From Hyphomicrobiaceae bacterium (GTDB taxonomy: Bacteria; Pseudomonadota; Alphaproteobacteria; Rhizobiales; Hyphomicrobiaceae), in contig JAKFWF010000002.1 in NCBI GenBank assembly GCA_021730785.1, forward strand, positions 1-64,000: a DNA stretch of 64,000 bases, given 5' to 3'. Made by a program: the position numbers and the translations under genes. Positions 29,273 to 37,888 of this stretch are shown piece after piece (positions within the stretch are counted from its first letter, which is position 1; each line of letters starts with the position of its first letter). Under the pieces are notes generated by a model. It was not told the origin of the DNA. It searched no databases and saw only the letters and a list, made by a program, of their open reading frames with translations.

Positions 29273-30145
29273 ATGTCGACAGCAGATCGCAGTTACAGGT
29301 TCGACGGCGGGCGCACGGGCGTGCTGCTGGTGCACGGCTTGGGTGGCACGCCGATCGAGATGCGCTACGTGGCACTCGCCCTGGCACGAGCTGGACATAC
29401 CGTCAGCGTGCCGCAGCTGGCCGGCCATTGCGCGACCGACGCGGAATTGCGCTACTCGCACTGGCAGGAGTGGTATGCGTCGGTCGAAAGCGCGCTCGAC
29501 GTCTTGCGCAAGAGCTGTGACACCGTGGTCGTCGGCGGCCTGTCGGCAGGCGCGATCCTGGCATTGCATCTGGCCGCCAGACGACCGCAGCACGTGCAAG
29601 GTGTCGCCTGCCTGGCGCCCACCCTGTGGCTCAACGGCTGGGGCGTTCCCTGGTATGCGCGACTGTTCCGTCTGGTGCACGACAAGTTCGTGGCCAACAT
29701 GATCAACTTCACCGAATGCGAGCCCTATGGCATCAAGGACAAGCGCATGCGCGAAATGGTGGTCGCGGCGCTGCATTCGGGCGATGCATCGCAGGCCGGT
29801 GTGTTCAGCACGCCGGGCGGCCCTATGTTGGAATTCCGCTGGCTTGTTGGGATCGTCAAACGGGAACTGGCCGCGATCAGGCAGCCGGCGCTGATCCTGC
29901 ATCCGCGCGAAGATGATCGGGCGGATCTCAACAACGCGTTCTATCTGCAGCGCCACCTCGGTGGGCCCGTCGACATGACCGTGCTGGACGATTGCTACCA
30001 TATCATCACGATCGACCGGCAGCGCGATGTGGTTGCCGATCGCATGGTCAGCTTCGTTGACAGGATGCATGCGAGGGCGGGCCAGACGGCCATGCGGCCG
30101 GCCGAAGATTTACGAGCCGCGGACCGAAACACCTCGGCCGCGTGA
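29273..30145 (+). CDS. Alpha/beta hydrolase, carboxylesterase (Est/monoglyceride lipase-like)
   Basis: A 290-residue esterase-type hydrolase. The oxyanion motif is LLVHGLGGTPIEM; the nucleophile elbow is VVVGGLSAGAILAL (Ser91); the acid is in ILHPREDDRAD (Asp214 or Asp215); and the His is H243 in DDCYHIITIDRQRD. ATG at 29273 follows AGGAAAG; the frame is open further upstream to 29117, where it overlaps the phosphatase gene. Such esterases act on monoacylglycerols or other acyl esters. It is convergent with the DUF2147 gene. Confidence 0.82.
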   Translation: MSTADRSYRFDGGRTGVLLVHGLGGTPIEMRYVALALARAGHTVSVPQLAGHCATDAELRYSHWQEWYASVESALDVLRKSCDTVVVGGLSAGAILALHLAARRPQHVQGVACLAPTLWLNGWGVPWYARLFRLVHDKFVANMINFTECEPYGIKDKRMREMVVAALHSGDASQAGVFSTPGGPMLEFRWLVGIVKRELAAIRQPALILHPREDDRADLNNAFYLQRHLGGPVDMTVLDDCYHIITIDRQRDVVADRMVSFVDRMHARAGQTAMRPAEDLRAADRNTSAA

Positions 30146-30160
30146 TATCACGACCGCACG

Positions 30161-30793
30161 TCACCGAACCGGCACCGGCACGGGTGCCGATGACGCGCTG
30201 GACGTCGTGCAGCGGGGCAAGGTCGCCGGGGCGCGGGTCCAGATGAACGTCTCGCTGAGAAACTTGGTTCCGAGATAGCCGGTGACCTTCAAGCGGTCGA
30301 GACCAGCGGTCCGCAGTTCGACGTCGTAGGATTTGCCTTCCTTCGGATCGTAGATCCAGCCGTCATCCCAGGTGCCGTTCGATTGGCGCCTGAGGTCGCC
30401 GATCACGGGCAGCCCGCAGATCGGCCTGCTGCGCTGGGTCGACTCGGGATTGTAGCCGTCCGTCAATGGGCGCCCCCCCTTGTCGGTCGGCTGTTTCAGC
30501 CAGACGATCCAACCACAAAGGCGATCGCCACAGCTGGCAATCTCGACCGCCCCGTCGCCGGTATCGTCCAGCCAAACGCCAGCGAACCCTTCGGGTTCGA
30601 TGATCGCCGGCGGCGGTTGAACGGCAGCTTGTGGTGCCTTTGGTGCGGCCGGCTGCGGCTGCCGGACCGTCTGCGCAGCGGCCGCCCCCCCCCATCCGAT
30701 CATGAGCGCCGCAACAAGAATTGTGCATCTGCGCAATTTGGTCGCGGTATTGGGAAAGGTAACGACAGAACTTTGCAACATTGCTACACCCAT
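30161..30793 (-). CDS. DUF2147 family exported protein
   Basis: A 210-residue protein. It has an N-terminal signal-like segment (CTILVAALMIGWGGAAAAQ) preceded by a short basic stretch, then a Pro/Ala/Gln linker. The DUF2147 beta-barrel-like domain follows: GVWLDDTGDGAVEIASCGDR, LCGWIVWLKQP, GWIYDPKEGKSYDVEL and LKVTGYLGTKFLSETFIWTR. Family members are periplasmic and of unknown ligand. ATG at 30793 (MGVAML) has a nearby AGG; 30781 is an alternative. Confidence 0.82.
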   Translation of the reverse strand: MGVAMLQSSVVTFPNTATKLRRCTILVAALMIGWGGAAAAQTVRQPQPAAPKAPQAAVQPPPAIIEPEGFAGVWLDDTGDGAVEIASCGDRLCGWIVWLKQPTDKGGRPLTDGYNPESTQRSRPICGLPVIGDLRRQSNGTWDDGWIYDPKEGKSYDVELRTAGLDRLKVTGYLGTKFLSETFIWTRAPATLPRCTTSSASSAPVPVPVR

Positions 30794-31178
30794 CCAAACC
30801 TGACGTGCTGGGCGCGGCGGCCAACGTACCTGTGGCCACCGCACTTGATGATCCCGTTGCTTCGCGCATGTCGCCCCGGGGCGCCACCAATTGGCGAAGT
30901 CGCGATAACGTGTTCCCGAAGATCGGGGCAAGATCATGGTGCCGAGCCTAAGCTCGGCTTCTCTCCTTGCGACTTCTTAACGCCAACAAGATCGTGCCAT
31001 GGTTTCTGCACCCTCGGGCGCCTATATGAAGGTCTGGGCTGTTGGCGCAATCATTTGTCCGTATCGCGACACGTCGGACAATGCGCTTGATGTCAGGCAT
31101 GTTACGCCGTAGTGCGAGATGCTTACATTAAGAGGACTGGCGCTTGAATTGAACGACTGCTTGTGATCGGCGTAATCG
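30794..31178. other. 385-base gap upstream of the exporter, with one hairpin
   Basis: No convincing gene. GCCGAGC-CTAA-GCTCGGC at 30941-30958 is a perfect 7-bp stem followed by TTCTCT, terminator-like on the plus strand but without a strong T-run. The region from ~31040 to 31170 is less GC-rich and may hold the exporter promoter; no clear -35/-10 pair was identified. Confidence 0.35.
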
Positions 31179-32309
31179 ATGGTTCTGACCCTAGCCCTGC
31201 GTAACCTGTTCCACGATCGCATCCGGCTGATCGTGACGCTGGTTGGCATCCTGTTCTCGATCGTGCTGGTGGCGGTTCAGCTGGGACTTTATCTCGGCGC
31301 CAAACGCATGATCGTCGACATGATCGACAACGCGAAAGGCGATATCTGGATCACCGCGTTCGGCGCCAAGAGTTTCGAGGAGGGGGGGGTCATCCTCACC
31401 CCCCGCGAACGTCATGCCGCGCTGGCGACGCCGGGCGTGAAGGCTGTGGTGCCGCTGGTCGTTTCGTTCGCTGAATGGCGCAAGCCCGGCGGCGGCAGCA
31501 CCAACTCGGTCCTGGTTGGAACGGATCCCGAAGATGGCGGCCTGAAGCCCTGGGGCGTCGTCGAAGGGGAAGCGGCCTCAATGGCGGCGCCCGACGCGGT
31601 GCTGGTCGACAGGAGTTATCTGACCGATCTTGGCATAACGGGGATGGGCGCAACGGCACAAATCGAGCAGGGACGCGTGCGCGTTCGTGCGCTAACCGAT
31701 GGCATCCGCTCATTCACCCAGGCGCCCTATGTCTTCACCACCGCGAACCGGGCCCGCGCCTTGCTCGGCATTCCTCGCGAAAACAGCACGTTCTTTCTGG
31801 TTCAGCTGCAGCCACGCGCCAACATCGAGGCCGTGCGTGCCGATCTGAAAAGCCGCCTCAGCGGTACCGAGGTCCTGACCAAGACGGAGTTCCGCAATCG
31901 TAGTCTTGACCAATGGTTGTTCTCGACCGGTGCCGGTGTGGCGCTGATCGGCGGTGCGATCTTGGGCTTGATCGTCGGCATCGTGATCGTCGCCCAGACC
32001 CTGTACTCGAGTACTAAGGACCATCTCAACGAGTTTGCGACGCTGCGTGCGCTCGGTTCGTCCTCGGGCTACATCATCAAGGTCATCCTGGCGCAGGCGG
32101 CTTTCAGTGCGATCCTCGGCTACATTCTGGGCATGTCGATCGCGATGGTGGTGGTCGCATTCAGCGTGCAGACCGCGCTGCCGATCCTGATGACGCCGGC
32201 CCTCGCCGTGTTTCTGTTCGCGATCACGTTCGGCATGTGCGCGATTTCGGCCGTCTCCGCGATCGTCAAGGTGACCAAGATCGATCCAGCCATGGTGTTC
32301 AGCCGATGA
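31179..32309 (+). CDS. devC: ABC exporter permease, DevC/FtsX-type
   Basis: A 376-residue MacB/DevC-type permease. An N-terminal transmembrane helix (LIVTLVGILFSIVLVAVQLG) precedes a large periplasmic domain (residues ~40-250). Three C-terminal helices follow (VALIGGAILGLIVGIVIVAQ, FSAILGYILGMSIAMVVVAF, LAVFLFAITFGMCAISAVSA). The coupling segment LYSSTKDHLNEFATLRALGS is the characteristic FtsX-like loop. The ATPase gene overlaps its stop as ATGA and the periplasmic adaptor follows, giving a full DevBCA-like tripartite exporter. In cyanobacteria such systems export glycolipids; the cargo here is unknown. Confidence 0.85.
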   Translation: MVLTLALRNLFHDRIRLIVTLVGILFSIVLVAVQLGLYLGAKRMIVDMIDNAKGDIWITAFGAKSFEEGGVILTPRERHAALATPGVKAVVPLVVSFAEWRKPGGGSTNSVLVGTDPEDGGLKPWGVVEGEAASMAAPDAVLVDRSYLTDLGITGMGATAQIEQGRVRVRALTDGIRSFTQAPYVFTTANRARALLGIPRENSTFFLVQLQPRANIEAVRADLKSRLSGTEVLTKTEFRNRSLDQWLFSTGAGVALIGGAILGLIVGIVIVAQTLYSSTKDHLNEFATLRALGSSSGYIIKVILAQAAFSAILGYILGMSIAMVVVAFSVQTALPILMTPALAVFLFAITFGMCAISAVSAIVKVTKIDPAMVFSR

Positions 32310-33058
32310 CCGCGCAAATCATCCTGTCTGCAAAAGGGGTCGTGAAGGACCTTGGCCATGGCGCGGGCATGGTGCGGGCCCTGAAAGGTGTGTCGCTGAC
32401 GCTCAATGCCGGCGAGCTTACCTTGCTGATGGGGCCATCCGGCAGCGGCAAGACCACGCTGCTGTCGATCCTGGGCTGTATCCTGACACCCACGCTTGGC
32501 AACGTCACGGTCGGCGGGGAAAGCGTGAAGGGGCTCGGCCCCGAAGGTCTCGCCGATCTTCGGCGGCGCCACATCGGCTTCGTGTTCCAATCCTACAATC
32601 TGTTCCCAACCTTGAACGCGCTCGAGAACGTACGTTTAGCGCTCGATGTTCGTGGCATGCACCGGCAAGAGGCGCACGTGCGCGCCGAGAAAGCACTGCG
32701 CGATGTCGGCCTCAGCCATCGCCTGCGCAACTATCCGCGCAATCTGAGTGGCGGCGAGCAACAGCGCGTCGCCGTGGCCCGGGCGCTCGCCGGAACGCCG
32801 TCCGTCATCCTGGCGGACGAACCCACCGCGGCCCTCGACAGCGAGAACGGCCAGGCCGTCATGGCTCTGCTGTCGCAGCTCGCCAAGGACAAGAGCCGCG
32901 CGGTGCTCGCGGTGACCCACGACAGCCGCACCATCCCCTTTGCAGATCGCATCGTTCGTATCGAAGATGGCTTGATCGTCGGCGAAGAGCGCCGCACCGA
33001 ATCTCGCGAGAACATCTCCAAGATCGATGTCACCAGAAAGCGCAAGGCCCATGTCTAG
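32306..33058 (+). CDS. devA: ABC exporter ATP-binding protein, DevA/LolD-type
   Basis: A 250-residue ATPase with Walker A GPSGSGKTT, Q-loop FVFQSYNLFPTLNALENV, signature LSGGEQQRVAVARAL, Walker B VILADEPTAALD and the H-loop in AVTHDSRT. ATG at 32306 overlaps the permease stop by 4 bases, so translation is probably coupled. It powers the DevC-type permease and is adjacent to the adaptor gene. Confidence 0.9.
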   Translation: MTAQIILSAKGVVKDLGHGAGMVRALKGVSLTLNAGELTLLMGPSGSGKTTLLSILGCILTPTLGNVTVGGESVKGLGPEGLADLRRRHIGFVFQSYNLFPTLNALENVRLALDVRGMHRQEAHVRAEKALRDVGLSHRLRNYPRNLSGGEQQRVAVARALAGTPSVILADEPTAALDSENGQAVMALLSQLAKDKSRAVLAVTHDSRTIPFADRIVRIEDGLIVGEERRTESRENISKIDVTRKRKAHV

Positions 33059-34196
33059 AGTTCATTCAACGACCACCGCCGTGCTCACGGCCATCCTGCT
33101 CGCACTGTCGATCGGCCTGATCGTGCAGTATGCTTCAGTGAAACCGGACCTGGCCCGCGTCGCCACGGCGACAGCTGCGGAAACGGCGACCGGCACTTCG
33201 GCCGCGGCAACCCCGCCAGCGGCCAATGCTTCGGCCAAATCGACACTGTGGGCTGCGTCCGCACCGGGCCGCATCGAGCCGCGCGGCGGGGAAATCCGGA
33301 TCGGCGCGCTGGTGTCCGGCCGGATCGCCGAAGTGATCGTGCAGATGAATGATCGCGTGGTCGCCGGCGATCTGCTGGTGCGAATCGACGATGACGAAGC
33401 CCAGGCCAAGCTGGCGGCCGCCGAGTCCGAGGCTGGCGTGCGCAAACGCGAGCGTGATGCCGAGACGGTCGGGCGCCTGGCACAGGATCGTCGCGCCGCC
33501 GAAGACGCGGTTGCCGCAGCCGACCGCAGCCTCTATCAGGCGCGCCGGGACCTTGATCGGGCCCTCGTCGGCCGCCGCGCCGGCACCGCGGCAGATGACG
33601 AAGTTGCACGGACACGGGCGGCCGTCGCTGCTGCGAGGGAAAAAACCGACCAGGAGCGCCTGGGCCTGCGCCGGACCCAGGCCACATCGGGCATGCCACT
33701 GCCAACGCGGCTCGAATCCTCCCTCGCAACGGCGCGCGCCGAACTGCTGCAGATCGAAACAGCAATCGAGCGGTCCCGCCTGCGTGCGGCCGCGGACGGC
33801 ACCATTCTGCAGGTAGCGGCACGACTCGGCGAGACGGCGGTACCGAGCCCCGAGCAGCCGCTCATCATCATGGGCGATCTGTCGGGCTTGCGCGTGCGTG
33901 CCGAGGTCGAGGAGCGCGACGTCAATAAGGTTCGGCTGGGCCAGAAGGCCGTGCTGCGTTCGGATGCCTATCCCGGCCGGGACTTCGCCGGCACCGTCAC
34001 TACAATCGGCCAGTCGCTCGCCCCGCCGCGCCTGCCGAGCCGTGGGCCGCGCCGGCCGACCGACGTCGACGCACTCGAGGTGCTGATCGACGTCGAGGCA
34101 GCCGCATCGCTGCTGCCCGGCATGCGCACCGACGTATTTTTCGTTCCCGATACGACCGTGCAGGCGGCACCGACACCGCCAGTAAAGGCGAACTGA
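33051..34196 (+). CDS. devB: HlyD/DevB-type periplasmic adaptor of an ABC exporter
   Basis: A 381-residue membrane-fusion protein. ATG at 33051 (MSRVHSTTTAVLTAIL) overlaps the ATPase gene by 8 bases. After one N-terminal transmembrane helix comes an Ala/Thr-rich linker and the first lipoyl half (GRIEPRGGEIRIGALVSGRI). A long alpha-hairpin follows (residues ~115-230, rich in Ala/Arg/Glu), then the second lipoyl half (RLRAAADGTILQVAARLGE) and a beta-barrel (RAEVEERDVNKVRLGQKAVL). It should link the inner-membrane ABC unit to an outer-membrane channel, which is not encoded nearby. Confidence 0.88.
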   Translation: MSRVHSTTTAVLTAILLALSIGLIVQYASVKPDLARVATATAAETATGTSAAATPPAANASAKSTLWAASAPGRIEPRGGEIRIGALVSGRIAEVIVQMNDRVVAGDLLVRIDDDEAQAKLAAAESEAGVRKRERDAETVGRLAQDRRAAEDAVAAADRSLYQARRDLDRALVGRRAGTAADDEVARTRAAVAAAREKTDQERLGLRRTQATSGMPLPTRLESSLATARAELLQIETAIERSRLRAAADGTILQVAARLGETAVPSPEQPLIIMGDLSGLRVRAEVEERDVNKVRLGQKAVLRSDAYPGRDFAGTVTTIGQSLAPPRLPSRGPRRPTDVDALEVLIDVEAAASLLPGMRTDVFFVPDTTVQAAPTPPVKAN

Positions 34197-34303
34197 GCAC
34201 GCACTTCCTCACGAGCGCGCCACATTCATCCCCGATTGATCCTTGGCGCCGGTTGGCACATAAGCTCCAACTGGTGACTTCGCCCTCAGGGATCCATGCC
34301 TGC

Positions 34304-34960
34304 GTGATCAGATTGCAGAACATCGGCCTAAAGTATGGCCATGGACCCGACATCCTGCGCGAGGTGAGCTTTCACCTGCGGCCGGGTTCGTTCCACTTTC
34401 TCACGGGCCCCTCGGGCGCGGGCAAGACGTCGTTGCTGCGGCTCCTGTTCATGTCGCTGCATCCCACCAGCGGCCAGCTGCAGCTGTTCGGTCAAGACGT
34501 GAGCCGGGCCGATGCCAAGCGGCGCGCCCAGTTCCGCCGTCGCATCGGCTTCGTGTTCCAGGAGTATCGGTTGCTCGACCATCTCACGACCTGGGAGAAC
34601 GTGGCCTTGCCATTGCGGGTTTCCGGCAAGCAGATCGCCGACTACAAGGAGGATGTGACCGACCTGCTGCAGTGGGTCGGCCTCGGCGATCGCATGCACG
34701 GCTTCCCCTCGGTGCTGTCGGGCGGTGAGAAACAGCGGGCGGCGATCGCGCGAGCAGTCATCGGCAAGCCCGAACTGCTGCTGGCGGACGAGCCGACCGG
34801 TAACGTCGACCCGCAGATGGGCCGCCGCCTGTTGCGGCTGTTCATCGAGTTGAACCGGCTCGGCACATCGGTCATCATCGCCACCCACGATCATCAACTC
34901 ATGCGGCAGTTCAAGGCGCCGCGGCTGGAGCTGCACGACGGCCATGTCAAGATCCTATGA
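34304..34960 (+). CDS. ftsE: Cell division ATP-binding protein FtsE
   Basis: A 218-residue ABC ATPase that, with FtsX, drives periplasmic murein hydrolases at the septum. GTG at 34304 (VIRLQNIGLKYG) gives the canonical FtsE start; an in-frame TTG at 34253 is less likely. Motifs are GPSGAGKTSLLRLLF, FVFQEYRLLDHLTTWENVAL, LSGGEKQRAAIARAVI and LLLADEPTGNVD. The ftsX gene starts 17 bases before its end. Confidence 0.93.
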   Translation: MIRLQNIGLKYGHGPDILREVSFHLRPGSFHFLTGPSGAGKTSLLRLLFMSLHPTSGQLQLFGQDVSRADAKRRAQFRRRIGFVFQEYRLLDHLTTWENVALPLRVSGKQIADYKEDVTDLLQWVGLGDRMHGFPSVLSGGEKQRAAIARAVIGKPELLLADEPTGNVDPQMGRRLLRLFIELNRLGTSVIIATHDHQLMRQFKAPRLELHDGHVKIL

Positions 34961-36200
34961 CAGGTCGCCGCCGCTGCCACCCGGTAGCGGCGGCGGCAAC
35001 CCGAACGCGCCCTATGACGCCCCCTACGATGGTCCATTTGAGACCTACGACGAGCCGACGGCGCGGCCCGGTTCGCCGCCGCCGTATATGCGCGATGGCC
35101 GGAACGCCCAGTCGGCCCGCGTGCCCTCCTCGGTTGGCGACAGCCCCTACGAGCCCACTGGACCGATTAACCCGCGCGAGCTGACGCGCCCGCCACGGCC
35201 GCGCGGTCCCGAGCCGCTCGCCCCCGAATTGTCGGCACCGCCGCCCATTTCGGCGCGCGAGATGTATGCCCCGGCGCGCGCCGGGCGTGCCGAGAAGGCG
35301 CAGGCCCATGCCCCCATCGTACCCGCCGGCTCCGTCACCGGCCGCTCGCTGACGCTGGTGATCTCGATCATGTGCTTTCTCGCCTGCCTGACGGCCGGCG
35401 CTGTCTACATGATCAATCAATCGGCTTCGGCCTGGTTGCGCGACATCGCCAGCGAAGTGACCGTGCAGGTCGAGCCGCGCGACAAGGCCGATACGGAAAA
35501 GACCCTGCGTGAAGTGGTACAGTTTTTGGGCCGGCACCCCGGCATCCGCAGCGCACGCCCGCTGCCGGCCGAGGAAAGTGGCGCACTGCTCGAGCCTTGG
35601 CTCGGCACGTCGGACGCGCTGAAGGCGTTGCCCGTGCCACGCCTCATCTCGATCGAACTCGACCGCAACGCGCCGCCCGACTTCGACGCCTTGCGCGGCA
35701 GTCTCGGTAAGCAGTTCAAGGGCGTGAGCCTGGACGATCATCGCCAGTGGCAGCAGCAGATCCGCACGGTCACGCGCTCGTTTGCACTCGGCGGCATCGC
35801 GATTTTGCTGCTGGTTGCGGCCGCCACGACGGCAATCATCATTTCGGCCACCCGTGCCGCCATGGCCTCCAACCGCGACATCGTCGAGGTGTTGCATTTT
35901 GTCGGCGCGACGGACCGCTTCATCGCGCGGGAATTCGAGCGCAACTTCATGCGGCTCGGCATTCGCGCAGGGCTCGTCGGTGCGATCGCGGCGATGGCGG
36001 TGTTCGCGCTGATGCCGACGGCGATGGACCTGATCGGCGGCGGCTCGGTCAGCCTCGCCGAAGTGCAGCGACTGGTCGGGACCGGATCGCTCGACTGGCT
36101 CGGCTACTGCGTGCTGGCGGCGCTCGTCGCAGTGGTCGCGATCCTGTGCCGCTTCACCTCGCGCTTCAGCGTCAATCGCATCCTGCACAGCCGCAATTGA
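34944..36200 (+). CDS. ftsX: Cell division permease-like protein FtsX with a long Pro-rich N-terminal extension
   Basis: At 418 residues it is longer than common FtsX (~300). The first ~125 residues are a Pro/Gly/Arg-rich cytoplasmic tail (for example GNPNAPYDAPYDGPFETYDE and LTRPPRPRGPEPLAPELSAP). The four-helix FtsX core follows: TLVISIMCFLACLTAGAVYM, a periplasmic loop to about residue 270, then FALGGIAILLLVAAATTAII, AGLVGAIAAMAVFALMP and WLGYCVLAALVAVVAI. ATG at 34944 overlaps ftsE by 17 bases. Confidence 0.92.
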   Translation: MSRSYDRSPPLPPGSGGGNPNAPYDAPYDGPFETYDEPTARPGSPPPYMRDGRNAQSARVPSSVGDSPYEPTGPINPRELTRPPRPRGPEPLAPELSAPPPISAREMYAPARAGRAEKAQAHAPIVPAGSVTGRSLTLVISIMCFLACLTAGAVYMINQSASAWLRDIASEVTVQVEPRDKADTEKTLREVVQFLGRHPGIRSARPLPAEESGALLEPWLGTSDALKALPVPRLISIELDRNAPPDFDALRGSLGKQFKGVSLDDHRQWQQQIRTVTRSFALGGIAILLLVAAATTAIIISATRAAMASNRDIVEVLHFVGATDRFIAREFERNFMRLGIRAGLVGAIAAMAVFALMPTAMDLIGGGSVSLAEVQRLVGTGSLDWLGYCVLAALVAVVAILCRFTSRFSVNRILHSRN

Positions 36201-36215
36201 CTATTGTTTACATTT

Positions 36216-36296
36216 CCGCAACGTTGTTGTCGTCCAATTGTCACGACGTTGGCCAAATCATCTGATTTGGTTGTGCAAATTGGTGAAACGTTGCGG
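36216..36296. repeat. Nested inverted repeats forming one long hairpin between ftsX and ydcF
   Basis: Three stems nest around one centre: CCGCAACGTT (36216-36225) with AACGTTGCGG (36287-36296); CCAATT (36234-36239) with AATTGG (36278-36283); and CCAAATCA-TC-TGATTTGG (36253-36270). All pairs are perfect, separated by internal loops. The 81-base structure sits 15 bases after ftsX and 41 bases before ydcF. It may be a structured RNA element, a processing or attenuation site, or a mobile palindrome. Confidence 0.6.
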
Positions 36297-36337
36297 CGCG
36301 TTCGTCGGGGCTCACGATCTGGCCCAACGGCAGGACC

Positions 36338-37024
36338 ATGGGATCGAGACGCATCAAGTCGGTGTTGATCTGCACCACGGCGACGGGGACTGCCGCCCTG
36401 CTGCTCGGCTTCTTCGCCTTCGCCGCCGTCGCCACCAGGACCGAAGGCGCACAACCGCTTGCAGCCGATGGCATTGTCGTGTTGACCGGTGGCGAAGCCC
36501 GGATCGCCGAAGCCGGGCGTCTGCTGGGGAGCGGCAAAGCCCGGCGTCTTCTCGTATCCGGCGTCAATCGGCGCACCAGCCGGGATGATTTGCGCCGGCT
36601 CATGAATGTCGAGACGCGTCTGTTCGACTGCTGCGTCGACGTCGGCTACGAAGCCCTCGACACGTTCGGCAACGCGGACGAAGCGCGGTTGTGGGCCAGT
36701 CAGTGGCAGTTCTCCCGGCTGATCGTCGTCACCGCAAGTTACCATATGCCCCGCTCCCTGGCCGAAATGGCCCTCGCACTGCCTGGTGCCAAGCTCCAGG
36801 GCTATTCCGTCGTGCCGCGCAAATTGCAGCTGGAAGGCTCGCCCTGGTGGTTGCGTTCGACCGCCGCGCGGGCGCTGCTCTGGGAGTTTGTCAAGTTCGT
36901 GCCCGTTGCGACCCGGCTGGCGATCGCCCGTGTCGCAGGCTTGTTCGAGGTTGAGGCACTAGACGGCACCGCACGCGGCATTAACGGGCATCCACACTCG
37001 CCCACACGCACCACCCGCCTGTGA
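36338..37024 (+). CDS. YdcF/ElyC-like DUF218 membrane protein
   Basis: A 228-residue protein with an N-terminal anchor (TTATGTAALLLGFFAFAAVA) and a DUF218 domain: DGIVVLTGGEARIAEAGRLL, RRLLVSGVNRRTSRDDL, TFGNADEARLWASQWQFSRL and IVVTASYHMPRSLAEMALAL. Homologues ElyC and SanA affect envelope integrity and lipid carrier use in E. coli. Its stop overlaps the start of plsC as TGATG, and ftsE-ftsX precede, a conserved alphaproteobacterial grouping. Confidence 0.85.
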   Translation: MGSRRIKSVLICTTATGTAALLLGFFAFAAVATRTEGAQPLAADGIVVLTGGEARIAEAGRLLGSGKARRLLVSGVNRRTSRDDLRRLMNVETRLFDCCVDVGYEALDTFGNADEARLWASQWQFSRLIVVTASYHMPRSLAEMALALPGAKLQGYSVVPRKLQLEGSPWWLRSTAARALLWEFVKFVPVATRLAIARVAGLFEVEALDGTARGINGHPHSPTRTTRL

Positions 37025-37809
37025 TGACCCTCCCGCTGGTGCTGCGCTCACTCCTGTTCTCCCTGGCATTCTATGCCGGAACGATGACCCTCCTGGTCAT
37101 CGGCAGCCCCCTGTTGCTCGCGCCCAGGGCCTGGGCCATGGCAGGTCTGCGTGCGCATGCGCGGTTGAGCTTGTGGGCCTTGCGCGGAATCGTCGGCACT
37201 AGCATCGAGGTGCGCGGCCGGCACCACCTGCCGCCAGGCCCCTGCCTGATCGCCGCCAAGCACCAGTCCGCCTGGGATACGTTCGCCCTGGTACCTCTGT
37301 TGCGCGATCCAGCGCTGGTGATGAAGGCCGAACTCGGCTGGATACCGTTCTACGGCTGGTTTTCCTTGAAATTCGAACACATCTTGGTCAAGCGCGCGCG
37401 GGCGGGAGCTGCGTTGCGCGCGCTGATCCGCGAGGCACGGGAGCGCGCCGGCCAGGGTCGGGAAATCTTGATTTTTCCAGAAGGGACACGGCGTGCGCCC
37501 GGAGCGTTACCGGACTACAAACCCGGTGTCGTCGCGCTGTACGAGGGACTTGGCCTGCCCTGTGTGCCGATCGCCTTGAATTCCGGCGTGTATTGGCCGC
37601 GCCGCCACTTCCTGCGTTATCCCGGAACGATCGTGGTCGAGATCCTGGCCCCGCTGCCGCCCGGCATGCCGCGCGGCACGTTCAAGCGCGAACTCCAGGA
37701 ACGCATCGAAGAGGCGTCGAACCGTTTGCTCGCCGAGGCCCGGGACAACACGGTTGCAGGGTCCATCGAACCGGCCACGGTCTCAGGCTCTCGATTTCAG
37801 ACAAAATAG
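37024..37809 (+). CDS. plsC: 1-acyl-sn-glycerol-3-phosphate acyltransferase (PlsC-like)
   Basis: Acylates lysophosphatidate to phosphatidate in phospholipid synthesis. The 261-residue enzyme has an N-terminal transmembrane helix, the catalytic HQSAWDTF (HX4D), the glycerol-phosphate motif ILIFPEGTRRAPG and VALNSG-type PCVPIALNSGVYW. ATG at 37024 overlaps the ydcF stop (TGATG), which suggests translational coupling. It is the last gene of the ftsE-ftsX-ydcF-plsC run. Confidence 0.9.
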   Translation: MTLPLVLRSLLFSLAFYAGTMTLLVIGSPLLLAPRAWAMAGLRAHARLSLWALRGIVGTSIEVRGRHHLPPGPCLIAAKHQSAWDTFALVPLLRDPALVMKAELGWIPFYGWFSLKFEHILVKRARAGAALRALIREARERAGQGREILIFPEGTRRAPGALPDYKPGVVALYEGLGLPCVPIALNSGVYWPRRHFLRYPGTIVVEILAPLPPGMPRGTFKRELQERIEEASNRLLAEARDNTVAGSIEPATVSGSRFQTK

Positions 37810-37829
37810 GAACTTAAAGCGAACAAATA

Positions 37830-37858
37830 TTGACGCGAGTTGAGGAATGCAGTATGGT
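37830..37858 (+). promoter_or_regulatory. Sigma-70-like promoter for nrdJ
   Basis: TTGACG (37830-37835), a 17-base spacer and TATGGT (37853-37858). The predicted start near 37865 leaves a leader of about 24 bases before the ATG at 37889. This leaves no room for a cobalamin riboswitch. Confidence 0.55.
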
Positions 37859-37888
37859 TGCGGGACCGTGTCTCTGTGAGTTGACCAA

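Noticed and set aside
37810-37888. Possible cobalamin riboswitch before the B12-dependent ribonucleotide reductase
   Set aside because: The predicted promoter leaves a leader of only about 24 bases and no B12-box-like sequence is present.
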